From Olsenella sp. KGMB02461 (GTDB taxonomy: Bacteria; Actinomycetota; Coriobacteriia; Coriobacteriales; Atopobiaceae): a stretch of 64,000 nt of DNA. Where the stretch lies: assembly GCF_012584445.1 (NCBI RefSeq), contig NZ_JABAHI010000006.1:124001-188000 (forward strand). The letters run 5' to 3'. The position numbers and the translations under genes are program-made. The notes below the pieces were generated by a model. It ran no database searches. It saw nothing but the letters and a program-made list of their open reading frames with translations, and had not been told where the DNA came from. Numbering within the stretch: position 1 is the stretch's first letter; every line of letters begins with the position of its first letter. Below, in pieces: positions 15,606 to 23,803 of the stretch.

Positions 15606-16432
15606 TTGCAACCCCCCTCATGAGCGTGCTCGAGAGCCACGTGCTCCTCGGCACGGTAGGAACCCTGACGAGCGGCCAGGTCGGCCCAGTCCACCTGAGT
15701 GGCATCGAAGTCAGGACCGTCCACGCAGGCGAACTTGGTCTCGCCGCCCACGGTGACGCGGCAGCAGCCGCACATGCCGGTGCCGTCCACCATGATGGGG
15801 TTGAGGCTGGCGGTGATGGGCATGTCGTATTTCTCGCAGGTAAGGGCAGAGAACTTCATCATGGGCACAGGGCCTACGGCAAAGACCTGGTCGATGGCGT
15901 GGTCCTCGCAGAGGCGCTCCAGCGGAGCAGTGACGACGCCCTTCTCGCCCTCAGAGCCGTCGTCGGTGGTGATGATGAGATTCTCCAGCGGCAGCTCGCG
16001 GAACTGCTCGGTCAGGATGAGCAGGTCCTTGGTGCGGGCGCCCATGATGACGGTGACCTTGTTGCCAGCGTCCACCAGAGCACGGGCTACGGGATAGGCG
16101 ATGGCCAGGCCAACGCCGCCGCCAATGACGCACCAGTTGCCCGGCTTCATCTCGGTGGGCTGACCCAGAGGACCGGTGACATCCAGGATGGAGTCGCCTG
16201 CCTGAAGCTGAGACAAGTCCTCGGTGGTCTTGCCAATGACCATGAAGATGAACTCGATCCAGCCCTCCTCAGGATTCCAGTCTGCGAAGGTGAAGGGCAC
16301 GCGCTCGCCGTGCTCATCGGTGCGCACCATCAAAAATTGGCCGGCGTGAGCCTTCTTGGCCATTTGCGGCGCATGCACGCGGAACTTAAACACCTTCTCC
16401 GAGTACTGCGTCTTTTCGAGGATTTCGAACAT
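15593..16432 (-). CDS. nfnA: NfnA / ferredoxin-NADP+ reductase-like small subunit
   Basis: A 279-residue FAD/NAD(P)-binding protein of the dihydroorotate dehydrogenase electron-transfer (PyrK-like) type. The N-terminal beta-barrel would bind FAD (VPFTFADW), the middle has the nucleotide loop VIGGGVGLAIAYP, and the C-terminal [2Fe-2S] cysteines are C221, C223/C224 and C236. The C-terminus has extra Cys and His (HAHEGGCKCHS). ATG 16432 follows GAGGAGATTGC. The upstream leader holds a possible attenuator. It forms an operon with nfnB. Confidence 0.88.
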   Translation of the reverse strand: MFEILEKTQYSEKVFKFRVHAPQMAKKAHAGQFLMVRTDEHGERVPFTFADWNPEEGWIEFIFMVIGKTTEDLSQLQAGDSILDVTGPLGQPTEMKPGNWCVIGGGVGLAIAYPVARALVDAGNKVTVIMGARTKDLLILTEQFRELPLENLIITTDDGSEGEKGVVTAPLERLCEDHAIDQVFAVGPVPMMKFSALTCEKYDMPITASLNPIMVDGTGMCGCCRVTVGGETKFACVDGPDFDATQVDWADLAARQGSYRAEEHVALEHAHEGGCKCHS

Positions 16433-16452
16433 GCAATCTCCTCTCTCTTCCT

Positions 16453-16498
16453 CGATGCCTTCTCTGCATAAAAAGAGGCGACGACCCAAGGCATCGCC
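16453..16498 (-). promoter_or_regulatory. Possible attenuator in the nfnAB leader
   Basis: On the - strand a GGCGA/TCGCC hairpin (16494-16498 with 16477-16481) is followed by TCTTTTT, like a terminator. A perfect 9-bp pairing CGATGCCTT/AAGGCATCG (16488-16496 with 16453-16461) uses part of the same 5' arm, so only one of the two can form. The second arm lies just before the ribosome site of nfnA. Confidence 0.5.
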
Positions 16499-16705
16499 CC
16501 AACGCACGCACGCATCCCAAACCTACCTGAGGCGGCAGGATGTCATTTGCGATCTGTGCTTAAGTTTACCGCAAAGCCAACAGGCGGCTTGCCACAATGA
16601 GCGGAGAGCCCTTCATTATCGACAGGCAATGGGTTGGCATGCTCAAAAAAACCTGGTGCCTCCCAAGGGATGCTTCACCGGCGCCCACAAGAACCGCCTT
16701 TGTGC

Positions 16706-17458
16706 CTAGAGCCCTTCCATAGGCGCATAGTCCACCAGCCGCACCTCATGGGCGTCTTGCTCCAGCGTCGCCTGCCACAGCTCCACCCCCGCAGCCCGCG
16801 CCGCTGCGACACCAGCCACCACCTCGTCGTAGGTGGTGCCGTGGTAAAAATGGAACCCGTGGTTTTGATAGTACATGCAATACAAGATGATGGCTCGCTC
16901 ATGGGTGTCCATGGATCGGGCAAGCTCTTCCAGATGCCGCAACGCGCGGTCGGTGGAGGAGAATTTTGGCTGAGGCAGCCGCGCCACAGACGCAGGGACT
17001 TCGCACTCCAGTTGCCTCAACGGCGTCTTTACCTCCAGATAGAGATTCTCATCGATCAAAAAGTCCAACCGAGAAGAGCCCACCTTCACCTCTCGGCGCA
17101 CCGACTCTGGATGGGGCGCCAACTGCCCAAAGGCCCCAGTGCGCAAAAAGTGCTCGACATAGCGGTTCGAGGCCGTCTGGTTGAGCCCAACCCAGCGTTT
17201 GGAGGGTTTCTCGGGCTCATCGAAGGAGAGCGCCTCCACGGTATGGGCGAACTTGCGACGAGGGTTGTCGCTTGCCGAGAAAAGACAGGGCCTGCCAGCC
17301 GTATCGATATCCCCTATGCGAGTCACCACAGGGCAGTGGGCGCGAAAGACCTCGCCATTTGCCTCGACATCCATGATGAAGCGGTTGGGCCTGCCTAAGA
17401 TGACACCCTCCAAAAGAGGCGTAGCGAAGCGATAGGGTTGCAATACCGCAGGTTTCAT
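16706..17458 (-). CDS. sfsA: SfsA family protein
   Basis: A 250-residue protein of the sugar-fermentation-stimulation family, a restriction-endonuclease-like fold proposed to bind DNA or RNA. Recognised by VGLNQTASNRYVEHFL, then RREVKVGSSRLDFLI and LYLEVKTPLRQL, which carry the D...ExK nuclease-type residues, and the C-terminal ATLEQDAHEVRLVDYAP. Start at ATG 17458 with AGGAG upstream; a longer frame from 17506 lacks a ribosome site. It runs divergently from xpt across 156 bp. Real biochemical role in bacteria is unsettled. Confidence 0.85.
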   Translation of the reverse strand: MKPAVLQPYRFATPLLEGVILGRPNRFIMDVEANGEVFRAHCPVVTRIGDIDTAGRPCLFSASDNPRRKFAHTVEALSFDEPEKPSKRWVGLNQTASNRYVEHFLRTGAFGQLAPHPESVRREVKVGSSRLDFLIDENLYLEVKTPLRQLECEVPASVARLPQPKFSSTDRALRHLEELARSMDTHERAIILYCMYYQNHGFHFYHGTTYDEVVAGVAAARAAGVELWQATLEQDAHEVRLVDYAPMEGL

Positions 17459-17560
17459 AGGAGCGCTCCTCACAGCGTGCGCAGGAAGGATGGCAGGCAC
17501 TTCCAAAGAGCCTGCCCAAAAACACCTCAGATCGTCTCAAAAATCACGGGATTTGCTAAG

Positions 17561-17584
17561 CTTCTGTCCCATAATGGACAGAAG
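17561..17584 (+). promoter_or_regulatory. Perfect dyad upstream of xpt with a -10-like loop
   Basis: CTTCTGTCC (17561-17569) and GGACAGAAG (17576-17584) are exact complements around CATAAT. It lies 31 bp before the xpt start. The loop resembles a -10 hexamer, so the dyad may be an operator over the promoter. It does not have purine riboswitch sequence. Confidence 0.4.
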
Positions 17585-17614
17585 GTCAGACAACGCCAAC
17601 CCTAGGGGGCATCT

Positions 17615-18193
17615 GTGGAGGTTCTTGAAGAGCGCATCCGTCGTGACGGCATCGTCCGCGAGGGCAACATCCTCAAGGTCGACAACTTCCTCAACCACCA
17701 GTGCGACACCGAGCTCTACGAGGAGCTCGGAGCCGAGTGGGCGCGCCTGTTTGCAGACTGCCCTGTAGACAAGATCCTCACCATCGAGTCCTCAGGCATC
17801 GGCCTCGCCTGCGTGGCGGCCCGGCACTTTGGCAATGTGCCGGTGGTCTTTGCCAGAAAGACCGAGTCGCTCAACCTCGACGGCAGCCAATACCGCACCC
17901 ACATCGTGAGCTACACCAAGAAGCGCGAGTACGACGTCATCGTTGCGAAGCGTTTCATCCAAAATGGCGAGCATGTGCTTATCATCGACGACTTTTTGGC
18001 CATGGGCTGCGCCCTCAACGGACTTTTGGAGATCTGCCAGGATGCAGGCGCCATTGTCGAGGGCATAGGCATCGCCATCGAGAAGGGCTTCCAACCGGGC
18101 GGCCAGAGCCTTCGCGAGCGAGGCTATCACCTGGAGTCGTTGGCCATAGTGAAGTCCATGGACCCTGCCACAGGCGCCATCGAGTTTGCCTAA
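17615..18193 (+). CDS. xpt: Xanthine phosphoribosyltransferase
   Basis: Converts xanthine plus PRPP to XMP in purine salvage. The 192-residue sequence matches Xpt along its length: [14 protein letters not shown] start, [19 protein letters not shown], and the PRPP-binding [14 protein letters not shown] with D125/D126. The start is GTG 17615 behind AGGGGGC. A long composite hairpin and T run follow. Confidence 0.93.
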   Translation: MEVLEERIRRDGIVREGNILKVDNFLNHQCDTELYEELGAEWARLFADCPVDKILTIESSGIGLACVAARHFGNVPVVFARKTESLNLDGSQYRTHIVSYTKKREYDVIVAKRFIQNGEHVLIIDDFLAMGCALNGLLEICQDAGAIVEGIGIAIEKGFQPGGQSLRERGYHLESLAIVKSMDPATGAIEFA

Positions 18194-18243
18194 GCCCAAG
18201 CCTGAGGGAAAGAGCCCCACACTAGGCGCCAAAGATCGAGAAC

Positions 18244-18308
18244 GCCGCGCACCTCTGCGAGCTGCGCCCTAAGTCTTGGGCGCAGCTCATGGAAGGCGCG
18301 CGGCTTTT
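18244..18308 (+). terminator. Intrinsic terminator after xpt
   Basis: Inner stem GAGCTGCGCCC/GGGCGCAGCTC (18259-18269, 18278-18288), outer stem GCCGCGC/GCGCGGC (18244-18250, 18298-18304), then TTTT. Confidence 0.7.
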
Positions 18309-18334
18309 ATCGGCCAAAACATGGCGCAAGAGCC

Positions 18335-18904
18335 CTACTCCACGCTCACCAGCTCGATCTCGAAGTTCAGGGGCTTCCCTGCCAGCTCCGGGTTGGCGTC
18401 GGCGGTGATAGTGCCGTCATTGATGGCGGTTACCGTGGCAGTGCCGGTAGTCCCGTTGCTGCCGGTGAAGGTCAGGCGGTCCCCTACTTGCAACTGGTCG
18501 CCATCGCGCACATCGGCCTGGGGGATCTCGAAGACCAACGACTCGTCGCGCTCTCCGTAGGCCTCGGAGGGCTCTAGGTGCACGGTCTTTTTCTCCCCTA
18601 CCTTCATGCCCTCGACCGCAGAGTCAAAGCCGCTGATCATCTGACCTGCGCCCACGGTGAACTCCAGAGGAGTGCCGCGGTCGTAAGAACTGTCGAACTT
18701 GGTGCCGTCATCCAGGGTGCCTGTGTAGTGCACCTTGACCTTGTCGCCCTTGGCGGCCTGGGTCTTGGCCTCAGAAGACTCTTGGGCAGCCGCCTCGGAA
18801 GCGTTGTTTTGCTCGGTGGTGGCAGCTTGCCCAGAGCAACCCGTCAGTGCCACAAGAGATGCCAGCGCCAGCGCACAGGCGCAGCGCGCCACAGTGTGAG
18901 TCAT
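18335..18904 (-). CDS. FKBP-type peptidyl-prolyl isomerase lipoprotein
   Basis: A 189-residue exported foldase. Residues 1-22 form a lipoprotein signal ending in the lipobox LTGC with Cys23, followed by a flexible Ala/Ser/Glu linker to about 50. The rest is a SlyD-like FKBP domain (KVHYTGTLDDGTKFDSSYDRG, MISGFDSAVEGMKVGEKKTVHL) with the IF insert. It probably helps fold secreted proteins at the outer membrane face. AGAGGAGG precedes ATG 18904. It lies just downstream of the lct-type operon; a second, cytoplasmic FKBP lies just upstream of that operon. Confidence 0.92.
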   Translation of the reverse strand: MTHTVARCACALALASLVALTGCSGQAATTEQNNASEAAAQESSEAKTQAAKGDKVKVHYTGTLDDGTKFDSSYDRGTPLEFTVGAGQMISGFDSAVEGMKVGEKKTVHLEPSEAYGERDESLVFEIPQADVRDGDQLQVGDRLTFTGSNGTTGTATVTAINDGTITADANPELAGKPLNFEIELVSVE

Positions 18905-19061
18905 AGAAATCCTCCTCTAAAGAAGCTCAGACTCCCATGGTAAATGAGCGTCTGAGATTTCGCAGAGACAAACACCGATATGTTATGAGTGCGTGGGCGC
19001 CCTGGGCGAGAATGCGCCTTGGGTCGGAGGCGCGCCCTAGGTCCAGAGAGTGAAAGCGCAG

Positions 19062-20270
19062 CTAAGCAGAGTGGGCCGCCGCCTCTTCCAGGAACTTCAC
19101 CCACTCGTCAGCCACCTGGCGGCAGTCTGCCACTGCACCTGCTTGGGCCACAGAGAAGATAGGGGCGTCGGGGTCTTCATTGACCGCGATGACGGTCTTT
19201 GCCCCCGAAATGCCCGCCAAATGCTGGATGGCTCCCGAGACGCCCATAGAGACGAGCACCCGCGGCGCCACGGAGACACCCGTCTGTCCCACCTGGCTCT
19301 CATGGCCCATCCAGCCGGCTTCCACCACCGGGCGGGTGCAGGCCACCTGCCCTCCCAACAGCGCAGCCAAACGCTCCATGGTAGGCAGCGCCTTCTTGTC
19401 GCGGATGCCGCGGCCAACCACCACGAGCACCTCTGCATCGGCGATGGAAGCGCCCGAAGAGGCCGGCTCTTCTGAGAGCACTTGGATGCCTGGCACAGAA
19501 GAAGGCGCCGCTGTCAGATGATAGATGGTGCCGCAACGGCCCTTCTGCGGCTCCGGCCGAGAAAAGACTCCCGGGCGTACTGTGGCCATCTGGGGCCTCG
19601 TAGCAGGGCTTGCGATAGTGGCCAGCAAGTTGCCGCCAAAGGCTGGGCGGGTTTGCAGCAGCAAGCCCTCTTGATCGAGCGCCAACTGGGTGCAGTCAGC
19701 CGTCAGGCCGCAGGAAAGCTCCCGAGCCACCCGCGGCGCCACCTCGCGTCCCAGATCGGTAGCCCCAAAGAGCACCGCTTCGGGCTTGAGCTGTTCGATG
19801 ACCTGGGCCACCGCCTGCCCGATAGCTGCCCCATCGGGGATGGCGAAGGCGGGATCCTTCACCACCAGCACCTCGTCGGCGCCGGCATCTATAAGCGGCG
19901 CATAGCCTCCGGTGCACTGGCATCCCGGCTGCGACCCAGAGACCACCAGCACGCGCAAAGAGCAGCCGCGCTCGTGTGCCAGGTCGCGAGCCGCCCCCAC
20001 CAACTCATAGGCCACTGGCAGCGGCGTTGCGCTCTTATCGGTTTGAGCCACCACCATCATGCCGCTCCACGCGGAGAGGTCGGCAGAGGCGTGGGAAGCC
20101 TCGCGGGAGAGGGCGCCTTTGGGACAGGCATCGATGCACAGGCCGCAGGCTATGCAATTCTCGGTAATGGAGGCGCGGCGGCTCTCCACCTTCACACCGT
20201 CGTTGGCGCAGACGCGCACGCAGAGGCCGCAGCCTATGCACAGATCCTGATCTATCCTAATGGCTGCCAT
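19062..20270 (-). CDS. etfA: Electron transfer flavoprotein alpha subunit with N-terminal ferredoxin domain
   Basis: A 402-residue protein. Residues 1-60 are a two-cluster ferredoxin domain with C11, C14, C17, C21 and C39, C42, C45, C49. The rest is EtfA, ending in the FAD-binding LVSMGVSGAIQHLAGI and NEDPDAPIFSVA segments. The ferredoxin fusion is typical of LctC and CarE, EtfA subunits of electron-bifurcating or -confurcating complexes, not of respiratory ETF. ATG 20270 starts 5 bp after etfB; a much longer upstream extension of the frame is a shadow of etfB. Strong operon context with a lactate dehydrogenase-like flavoprotein. Confidence 0.92.
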   Translation of the reverse strand: MAAIRIDQDLCIGCGLCVRVCANDGVKVESRRASITENCIACGLCIDACPKGALSREASHASADLSAWSGMMVVAQTDKSATPLPVAYELVGAARDLAHERGCSLRVLVVSGSQPGCQCTGGYAPLIDAGADEVLVVKDPAFAIPDGAAIGQAVAQVIEQLKPEAVLFGATDLGREVAPRVARELSCGLTADCTQLALDQEGLLLQTRPAFGGNLLATIASPATRPQMATVRPGVFSRPEPQKGRCGTIYHLTAAPSSVPGIQVLSEEPASSGASIADAEVLVVVGRGIRDKKALPTMERLAALLGGQVACTRPVVEAGWMGHESQVGQTGVSVAPRVLVSMGVSGAIQHLAGISGAKTVIAVNEDPDAPIFSVAQAGAVADCRQVADEWVKFLEEAAAHSA

Positions 20271-20275
20271 GGGAT

Positions 20276-21145
20276 CTACGCCCCCTCTGACTGGTCGACG
20301 ATGGCGCTGAGCTGCTCGGCGATCTGGGCCGGGCTGCCGGCGAGGAGGCGGCAGGCCCCGCTGGTCTCCGGCACGCAGCAGCGCACTACCTGCGTGGGCG
20401 AGCCTTCGAGGCCGCATTGGGCGAGATCGGCGCCCAATTGGGCGGCTCCGCGCACCTCTACCTGGCTCTTTTGGGCTTCGAGCACCCCCGTGACAGAGGG
20501 CATGCGCAGAGCAGCCGCGTCTTTGTCCACGGTCACCACACAGGGAAGCGGCACTCCTACGCGCCTTTTCTCGCCCTCGAAAACCTGGCTTGCCACCAGG
20601 CCTGCCTCTGCAAGCGCGGCACGGGTCATCTGCGGCAAAGGCGCCGGCTCCACCGAGAGGGCACCGGTGACGCAGGGCCAACGGCGGCCTGCCGCCACCT
20701 CGGGGCCGATTTGAGCCGTGTCGCCATCCACCGCCATCTTGCCGCAGAGCACCAGGTCTTGATCGCCCAGCTCGCGAAGCCCCAGCTCCAGCGCATAGCT
20801 GGTGGCCAGGGTGTCGCTGCCGGCAAAGGCACGGTCGGAAAGCAGCAGGGCCCGATTGGCGCCGCGGGCAACGGCGTCGCGCAGCAGATCGGCCGTAGCT
20901 GAGATGCCCATGGAAAGCACCGAGACCACCACCGGCACCCCCTCCCCCTCTAGCTGGGCTTTAAGCTCTAAGGCCAGCTCAAGGGCGGCAGTGTCGTAGG
21001 GGTTGAGCACCGCGGCTCCCCCGTCGCGCACGATGGTGTGGGTCACAGGGTCCATGGCCACCTCGGTGGAGGCCGGGACCGCCTTCATCAACACGGTTAC
21101 CGAGAAGGGCGCGCCTTCCCAAGTCGTCTGCTTGTCAAAGCTCAC
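20276..21145 (-). CDS. etfB: Electron transfer flavoprotein beta subunit, bifurcating type
   Basis: A 289-residue EtfB. The segment CGKMAVDGDTAQIGPEVA (134-151) has the VDGDTAQ.GPE pattern associated with bifurcating EtfB, which binds the NADH-facing FAD; respiratory ETFs differ there. SVTVLMKAVPASTEVAMDP is the normal N-terminal beta strand. The start is GTG 21145 behind AAGGAGG with good spacing; an ATG at 21193 would overlap the preceding gene. Partner of EtfA downstream and the flavoprotein upstream. Confidence 0.92.
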   Translation of the reverse strand: MSFDKQTTWEGAPFSVTVLMKAVPASTEVAMDPVTHTIVRDGGAAVLNPYDTAALELALELKAQLEGEGVPVVVSVLSMGISATADLLRDAVARGANRALLLSDRAFAGSDTLATSYALELGLRELGDQDLVLCGKMAVDGDTAQIGPEVAAGRRWPCVTGALSVEPAPLPQMTRAALAEAGLVASQVFEGEKRRVGVPLPCVVTVDKDAAALRMPSVTGVLEAQKSQVEVRGAAQLGADLAQCGLEGSPTQVVRCCVPETSGACRLLAGSPAQIAEQLSAIVDQSEGA

Positions 21146-21186
21146 GGAATCCTCCTTGGAGGGGCGGACGGGTTCGCAGGACATGG

Positions 21187-22872
21187 CTAACACCCCTTGC
21201 CAGAGACGCCTTGGCGCGCCGCTTCTTCTTGGAGAAGCTCGAGGCTGAAGAGGGTACCCTGGCCAAAGAGCCCCTCGGGATCCAGCGCCAATTTGGTGCG
21301 GGCCATGGCCCGCACGCCCTCAGGGCCATACATGGGCATCAAGAAGTCGCGCTTGATCTTGCCTACGCCATGCTCGGCAGAGACAGCGCCGCCCATGGCA
21401 GAGATCTCTTTGGCCCAAAGCGCCAGCAGGTCTTTGGCTTGATGCCATTGGGCCTCGTTGCGAGGCAGCAGGTTCACATGGAGGTGGTTGTCGCCGATGT
21501 GGCCCCAGGCGGCGCTTTGAAGGCCCGACGCCTGGATGGTGGAGCGATAGAGCTCCATGACCTGGCGCAGCTTGCCCCGAGGCACGCTCATGTCGCTGCC
21601 CACCTTGGTGACCGCCGGGTCTTTGGCACGGTAGCTGTCGATAAGCAGGTTCACTGACTCAGGCACGGCATGGCGGAAGAAGCGCTGGCGCTCGCGGTCG
21701 GCAGCCATGGTGCCCACCCAGCTCAAGTCCGGCTGTGCCCCCACGGATTCCATGGCCTCCGAGATCTTAGCCACCGCCTCAATCATCAGGCCGTGGTCAG
21801 AGGCCGCCAGCTCGCAGTAGACGCAGACGCGCTCCTGGCAGCGCAGTTCCGGCAGCGAGCTGAAGGCTGGGTCCTGCGCGCGTTGGGCTCGCAGGATATC
21901 GAGGGCATCGCCATCAAAGTATTCCAGCGCCACTATGGCGTCTTGCAACACAGAAGTCCCCGCTTCTGAGGCCACGGGTTTCTCGGCAGCGGGAACGTAG
22001 GCAGGCGCCGACGCAGCCTCTTGGAGCAGCTCCACAAAGGAGAGGGCGGCGTCCTCTGCAGAAAAGAAGCAGTTGACGCCCCAGGTAAGGGCGGGCACCG
22101 GCAAAAGGTCGCAGGTAAGCTGGGTGATGACGCCCAGGGTGCCGTCGGAGCCAATTATTAGATCCACGGCGTCCATGGCAGGCGAGGCAAAGTAACCGCT
22201 GGCACATTTGGCCTGAGGCATCTCATAGGAGGGCACGGGGATCTCAAGGCTCGCGCCGCTTTGGGTGGCAAGGGCAAGGATGCCGTCTTGAGCGCGCACC
22301 TGGCCGCGCACAAGGTCGATGACGTCGCCTGCGGCTGTCACCAGACGCAGGCCCGAGATATGGGGGCGCACCGGGCCATAGCGAAAGGAGCGGGCGCCAG
22401 AGGCATTGCAGGCCGCCATGCCTCCTAGACAAGCCGAGGTCTCTGTGGGATCGGTAGGGAAAAACTGCGCCGGCGCTGCCTTGAAGGCTTCCAGGGCATC
22501 CAGGGAGTCTTGGCTCCAGCCGGTGGTATCGAAGCTTTTGCGCTCCAGGTCTCGGCGCAGGTCTTGGAGCACCACGCCCGGCTGCACCTGCACGGAGAAG
22601 CTGCCGTCGCCATGGCTCACGAGCCCTGTGACCCTATTCATGCGGCTGGTGTTGAGCACCGTGCCGCCATAGGGCACCGCGCCGGCGGCCAGCCCCGTGC
22701 GAGCGCCTTGAATGGTGATGGGGCCGCTCGCATCCTGGCGCACCTGGCACACCACCTCGACGACCTCTGCCTCAGAGACAGGAAACGCGATGGCCTGGGC
22801 GGCGCCGTGGGTTCTTGACTCGTCTGCCAGATACCCCGCCAAAGTCTCGTCCATGGGCTTGAGGGCCGCCAT
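21187..22872 (-). CDS. FAD-linked 2-hydroxyacid (D-lactate-type) dehydrogenase
   Basis: A 561-residue GlcD/Dld-like flavoprotein: FAD-binding PCMH domain with QGARTGLAAGAVPYGGTVLN and ACLGGMAACNASGARSFRYG, and a C-terminal cap with GHIGDNHLHVN (457-467) and EHGVGK (500-505) typical of lactate and glycolate dehydrogenases. Next to a bifurcating EtfB and a ferredoxin-fused EtfA it corresponds in role to LctD of Acetobacterium woodii, where lactate oxidation with NAD+ is driven by reduced ferredoxin. It is longer than LctD, and the substrate is inferred. ATG 22872 follows AGGAGG. Three GTTRCCRAG repeats lie upstream. Confidence 0.85.
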   Translation of the reverse strand: MAALKPMDETLAGYLADESRTHGAAQAIAFPVSEAEVVEVVCQVRQDASGPITIQGARTGLAAGAVPYGGTVLNTSRMNRVTGLVSHGDGSFSVQVQPGVVLQDLRRDLERKSFDTTGWSQDSLDALEAFKAAPAQFFPTDPTETSACLGGMAACNASGARSFRYGPVRPHISGLRLVTAAGDVIDLVRGQVRAQDGILALATQSGASLEIPVPSYEMPQAKCASGYFASPAMDAVDLIIGSDGTLGVITQLTCDLLPVPALTWGVNCFFSAEDAALSFVELLQEAASAPAYVPAAEKPVASEAGTSVLQDAIVALEYFDGDALDILRAQRAQDPAFSSLPELRCQERVCVYCELAASDHGLMIEAVAKISEAMESVGAQPDLSWVGTMAADRERQRFFRHAVPESVNLLIDSYRAKDPAVTKVGSDMSVPRGKLRQVMELYRSTIQASGLQSAAWGHIGDNHLHVNLLPRNEAQWHQAKDLLALWAKEISAMGGAVSAEHGVGKIKRDFLMPMYGPEGVRAMARTKLALDPEGLFGQGTLFSLELLQEEAARQGVSGKGC

Positions 22873-22980
22873 AGCCAAACCTCCTGGGTCGCAAGGGTTA
22901 AGGAGGCGGTTGGGCCCCTGCCGCACCGGCGCCAGAGATCCCAGCCCGCCTCATAGTGCTACCTAGCCTAGAGACTCTTG

Positions 22981-23010
22981 GTTGCCGAGGAGTTACCAAG
23001 TGTTGCCAAG
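22981..23010. repeat. Three GTTRCCRAG repeats at helical spacing
   Basis: GTTGCCGAG (22981), GTTACCAAG (22992) and GTTGCCAAG (23002) are 11 and 10 bp apart, about one DNA turn each, roughly 110-130 bp upstream of the lactate dehydrogenase-like gene. A candidate operator or activator site. Confidence 0.5.
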
Positions 23011-23113
23011 TCGCACACCGCTCGCCAAGCCAGCCTTAAAGGCGCCCTGCGACAGCAGCCACACTGCCGCACCTGAACCCCTTGTGAGCCAGGGCCCCTC
23101 ATCGGGCGCCCAC

Positions 23114-23147
23114 AAAAAAGGCCGGCCCCCTTCTGGAGACCGGCCCC
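23114..23147 (-). terminator. Intrinsic terminator after cytoplasmic FKBP gene
   Basis: On the - strand GGGGCCGG...CCGGCC forms a strong GC stem with an AGAA-type loop, followed by TTTTTTGTG. Confidence 0.88.
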
Positions 23148-23178
23148 AAGGATCAGGCGAGCCTATAGCGAAGACTGG

Positions 23179-23607
23179 CTAGTCTTCTACCTCCACCAGC
23201 TCAAGGTCAAAGTTCAGCGGCTTGCCTGCCAGATCATGGTTGGCGTCAACGGTTACAGCCTCGTCGGTGATCTTGGTGACCGTAGCCGGGATGGGCTGGC
23301 CGGCAGGGCCTTGCAAGAAGATCTTGGTGCCCTCAGAGAGCTGATCCACGTTGGGCACTTGGTCGATGGGGAAATCGATGATGAGCTCAGGGCGCACGTC
23401 GCCGTAGGCCTCAGCGGGCTCCAGATGGATGGTCTTCTTGTCGCCGGGCTCCATATCGACCACCGCGTCGTCGAACCCCTTGATCATCATGCCCGAGCCA
23501 GCCACAAACTCGATGGGCTCGTCGCGATCGTAGGAGCTATCAAACTGCGTACCGTCATCTAGGGTGCCGCGATAATGTACCTTTACCTTTTTGCCTTCAT
23601 TAGACAT
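23179..23607 (-). CDS. FKBP-type peptidyl-prolyl isomerase (SlyD-like)
   Basis: A 142-residue cytoplasmic prolyl isomerase without signal peptide. It begins KVKVHYRGTLDDGTQFDSSYDR, has MMIKGFDDAVVDMEPGDKKTIHLEPAEAYG, then the inserted flap and a C-terminal LVEVED. It lacks the His-rich metal tail of enterobacterial SlyD. AAAGGA precedes the ATG. Single-gene unit with its own terminator. Confidence 0.92.
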   Translation of the reverse strand: MSNEGKKVKVHYRGTLDDGTQFDSSYDRDEPIEFVAGSGMMIKGFDDAVVDMEPGDKKTIHLEPAEAYGDVRPELIIDFPIDQVPNVDQLSEGTKIFLQGPAGQPIPATVTKITDEAVTVDANHDLAGKPLNFDLELVEVED

Positions 23608-23705
23608 AGGATGTCCTTTCCTAAGGGAAGCGGATGCGCCTCCCGCCAGTGACGCTAAAGGCTAGCCTACCCGCTTAGAAGTGACTCTGTCGCAGACTCT
23701 CTCAA

Positions 23706-23773
23706 ACGGCAGGATTGCGACAGGGAGTCCCCGCAATCTCCTCGCTTCTCCCCTTGCCGAGAAGCCCTGCCGT
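23706..23773. other. Possible three-way-junction RNA element
   Basis: Outer stem ACGGCAGG/CCTGCCGT (23706-23713, 23766-23773) encloses ATTGCG/CGCAAT with an inner GGG/CCC (23714-23737) and GCTTCTC/GAGAAGC (23744-23750, 23759-23765). The last stem contains one TGCCGAGAA 9-mer. It lies between the glycosyltransferase stop and the FKBP start, both on the - strand. It may be the glycosyltransferase 3' end or an FKBP leader. Confidence 0.45.
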
Positions 23774-23803
23774 CCTTGGCAGCGCGTTTGTGGGATGTCC
23801 CGG

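Larger units (their letters stand above)
22873..23178 (-). other. Upstream region of the lactate dehydrogenase operon
   Basis: 306 bp without a gene. It holds the terminator of the cytoplasmic FKBP gene (23114-23147) and a triple GTTRCCRAG repeat (22981-23010). No clear -35/-10 pair was found. Confidence 0.6.

Noticed and set aside
17459-17614. Purine riboswitch before xpt
   Set aside because: The conserved riboswitch core sequences are absent and the leader is too short.
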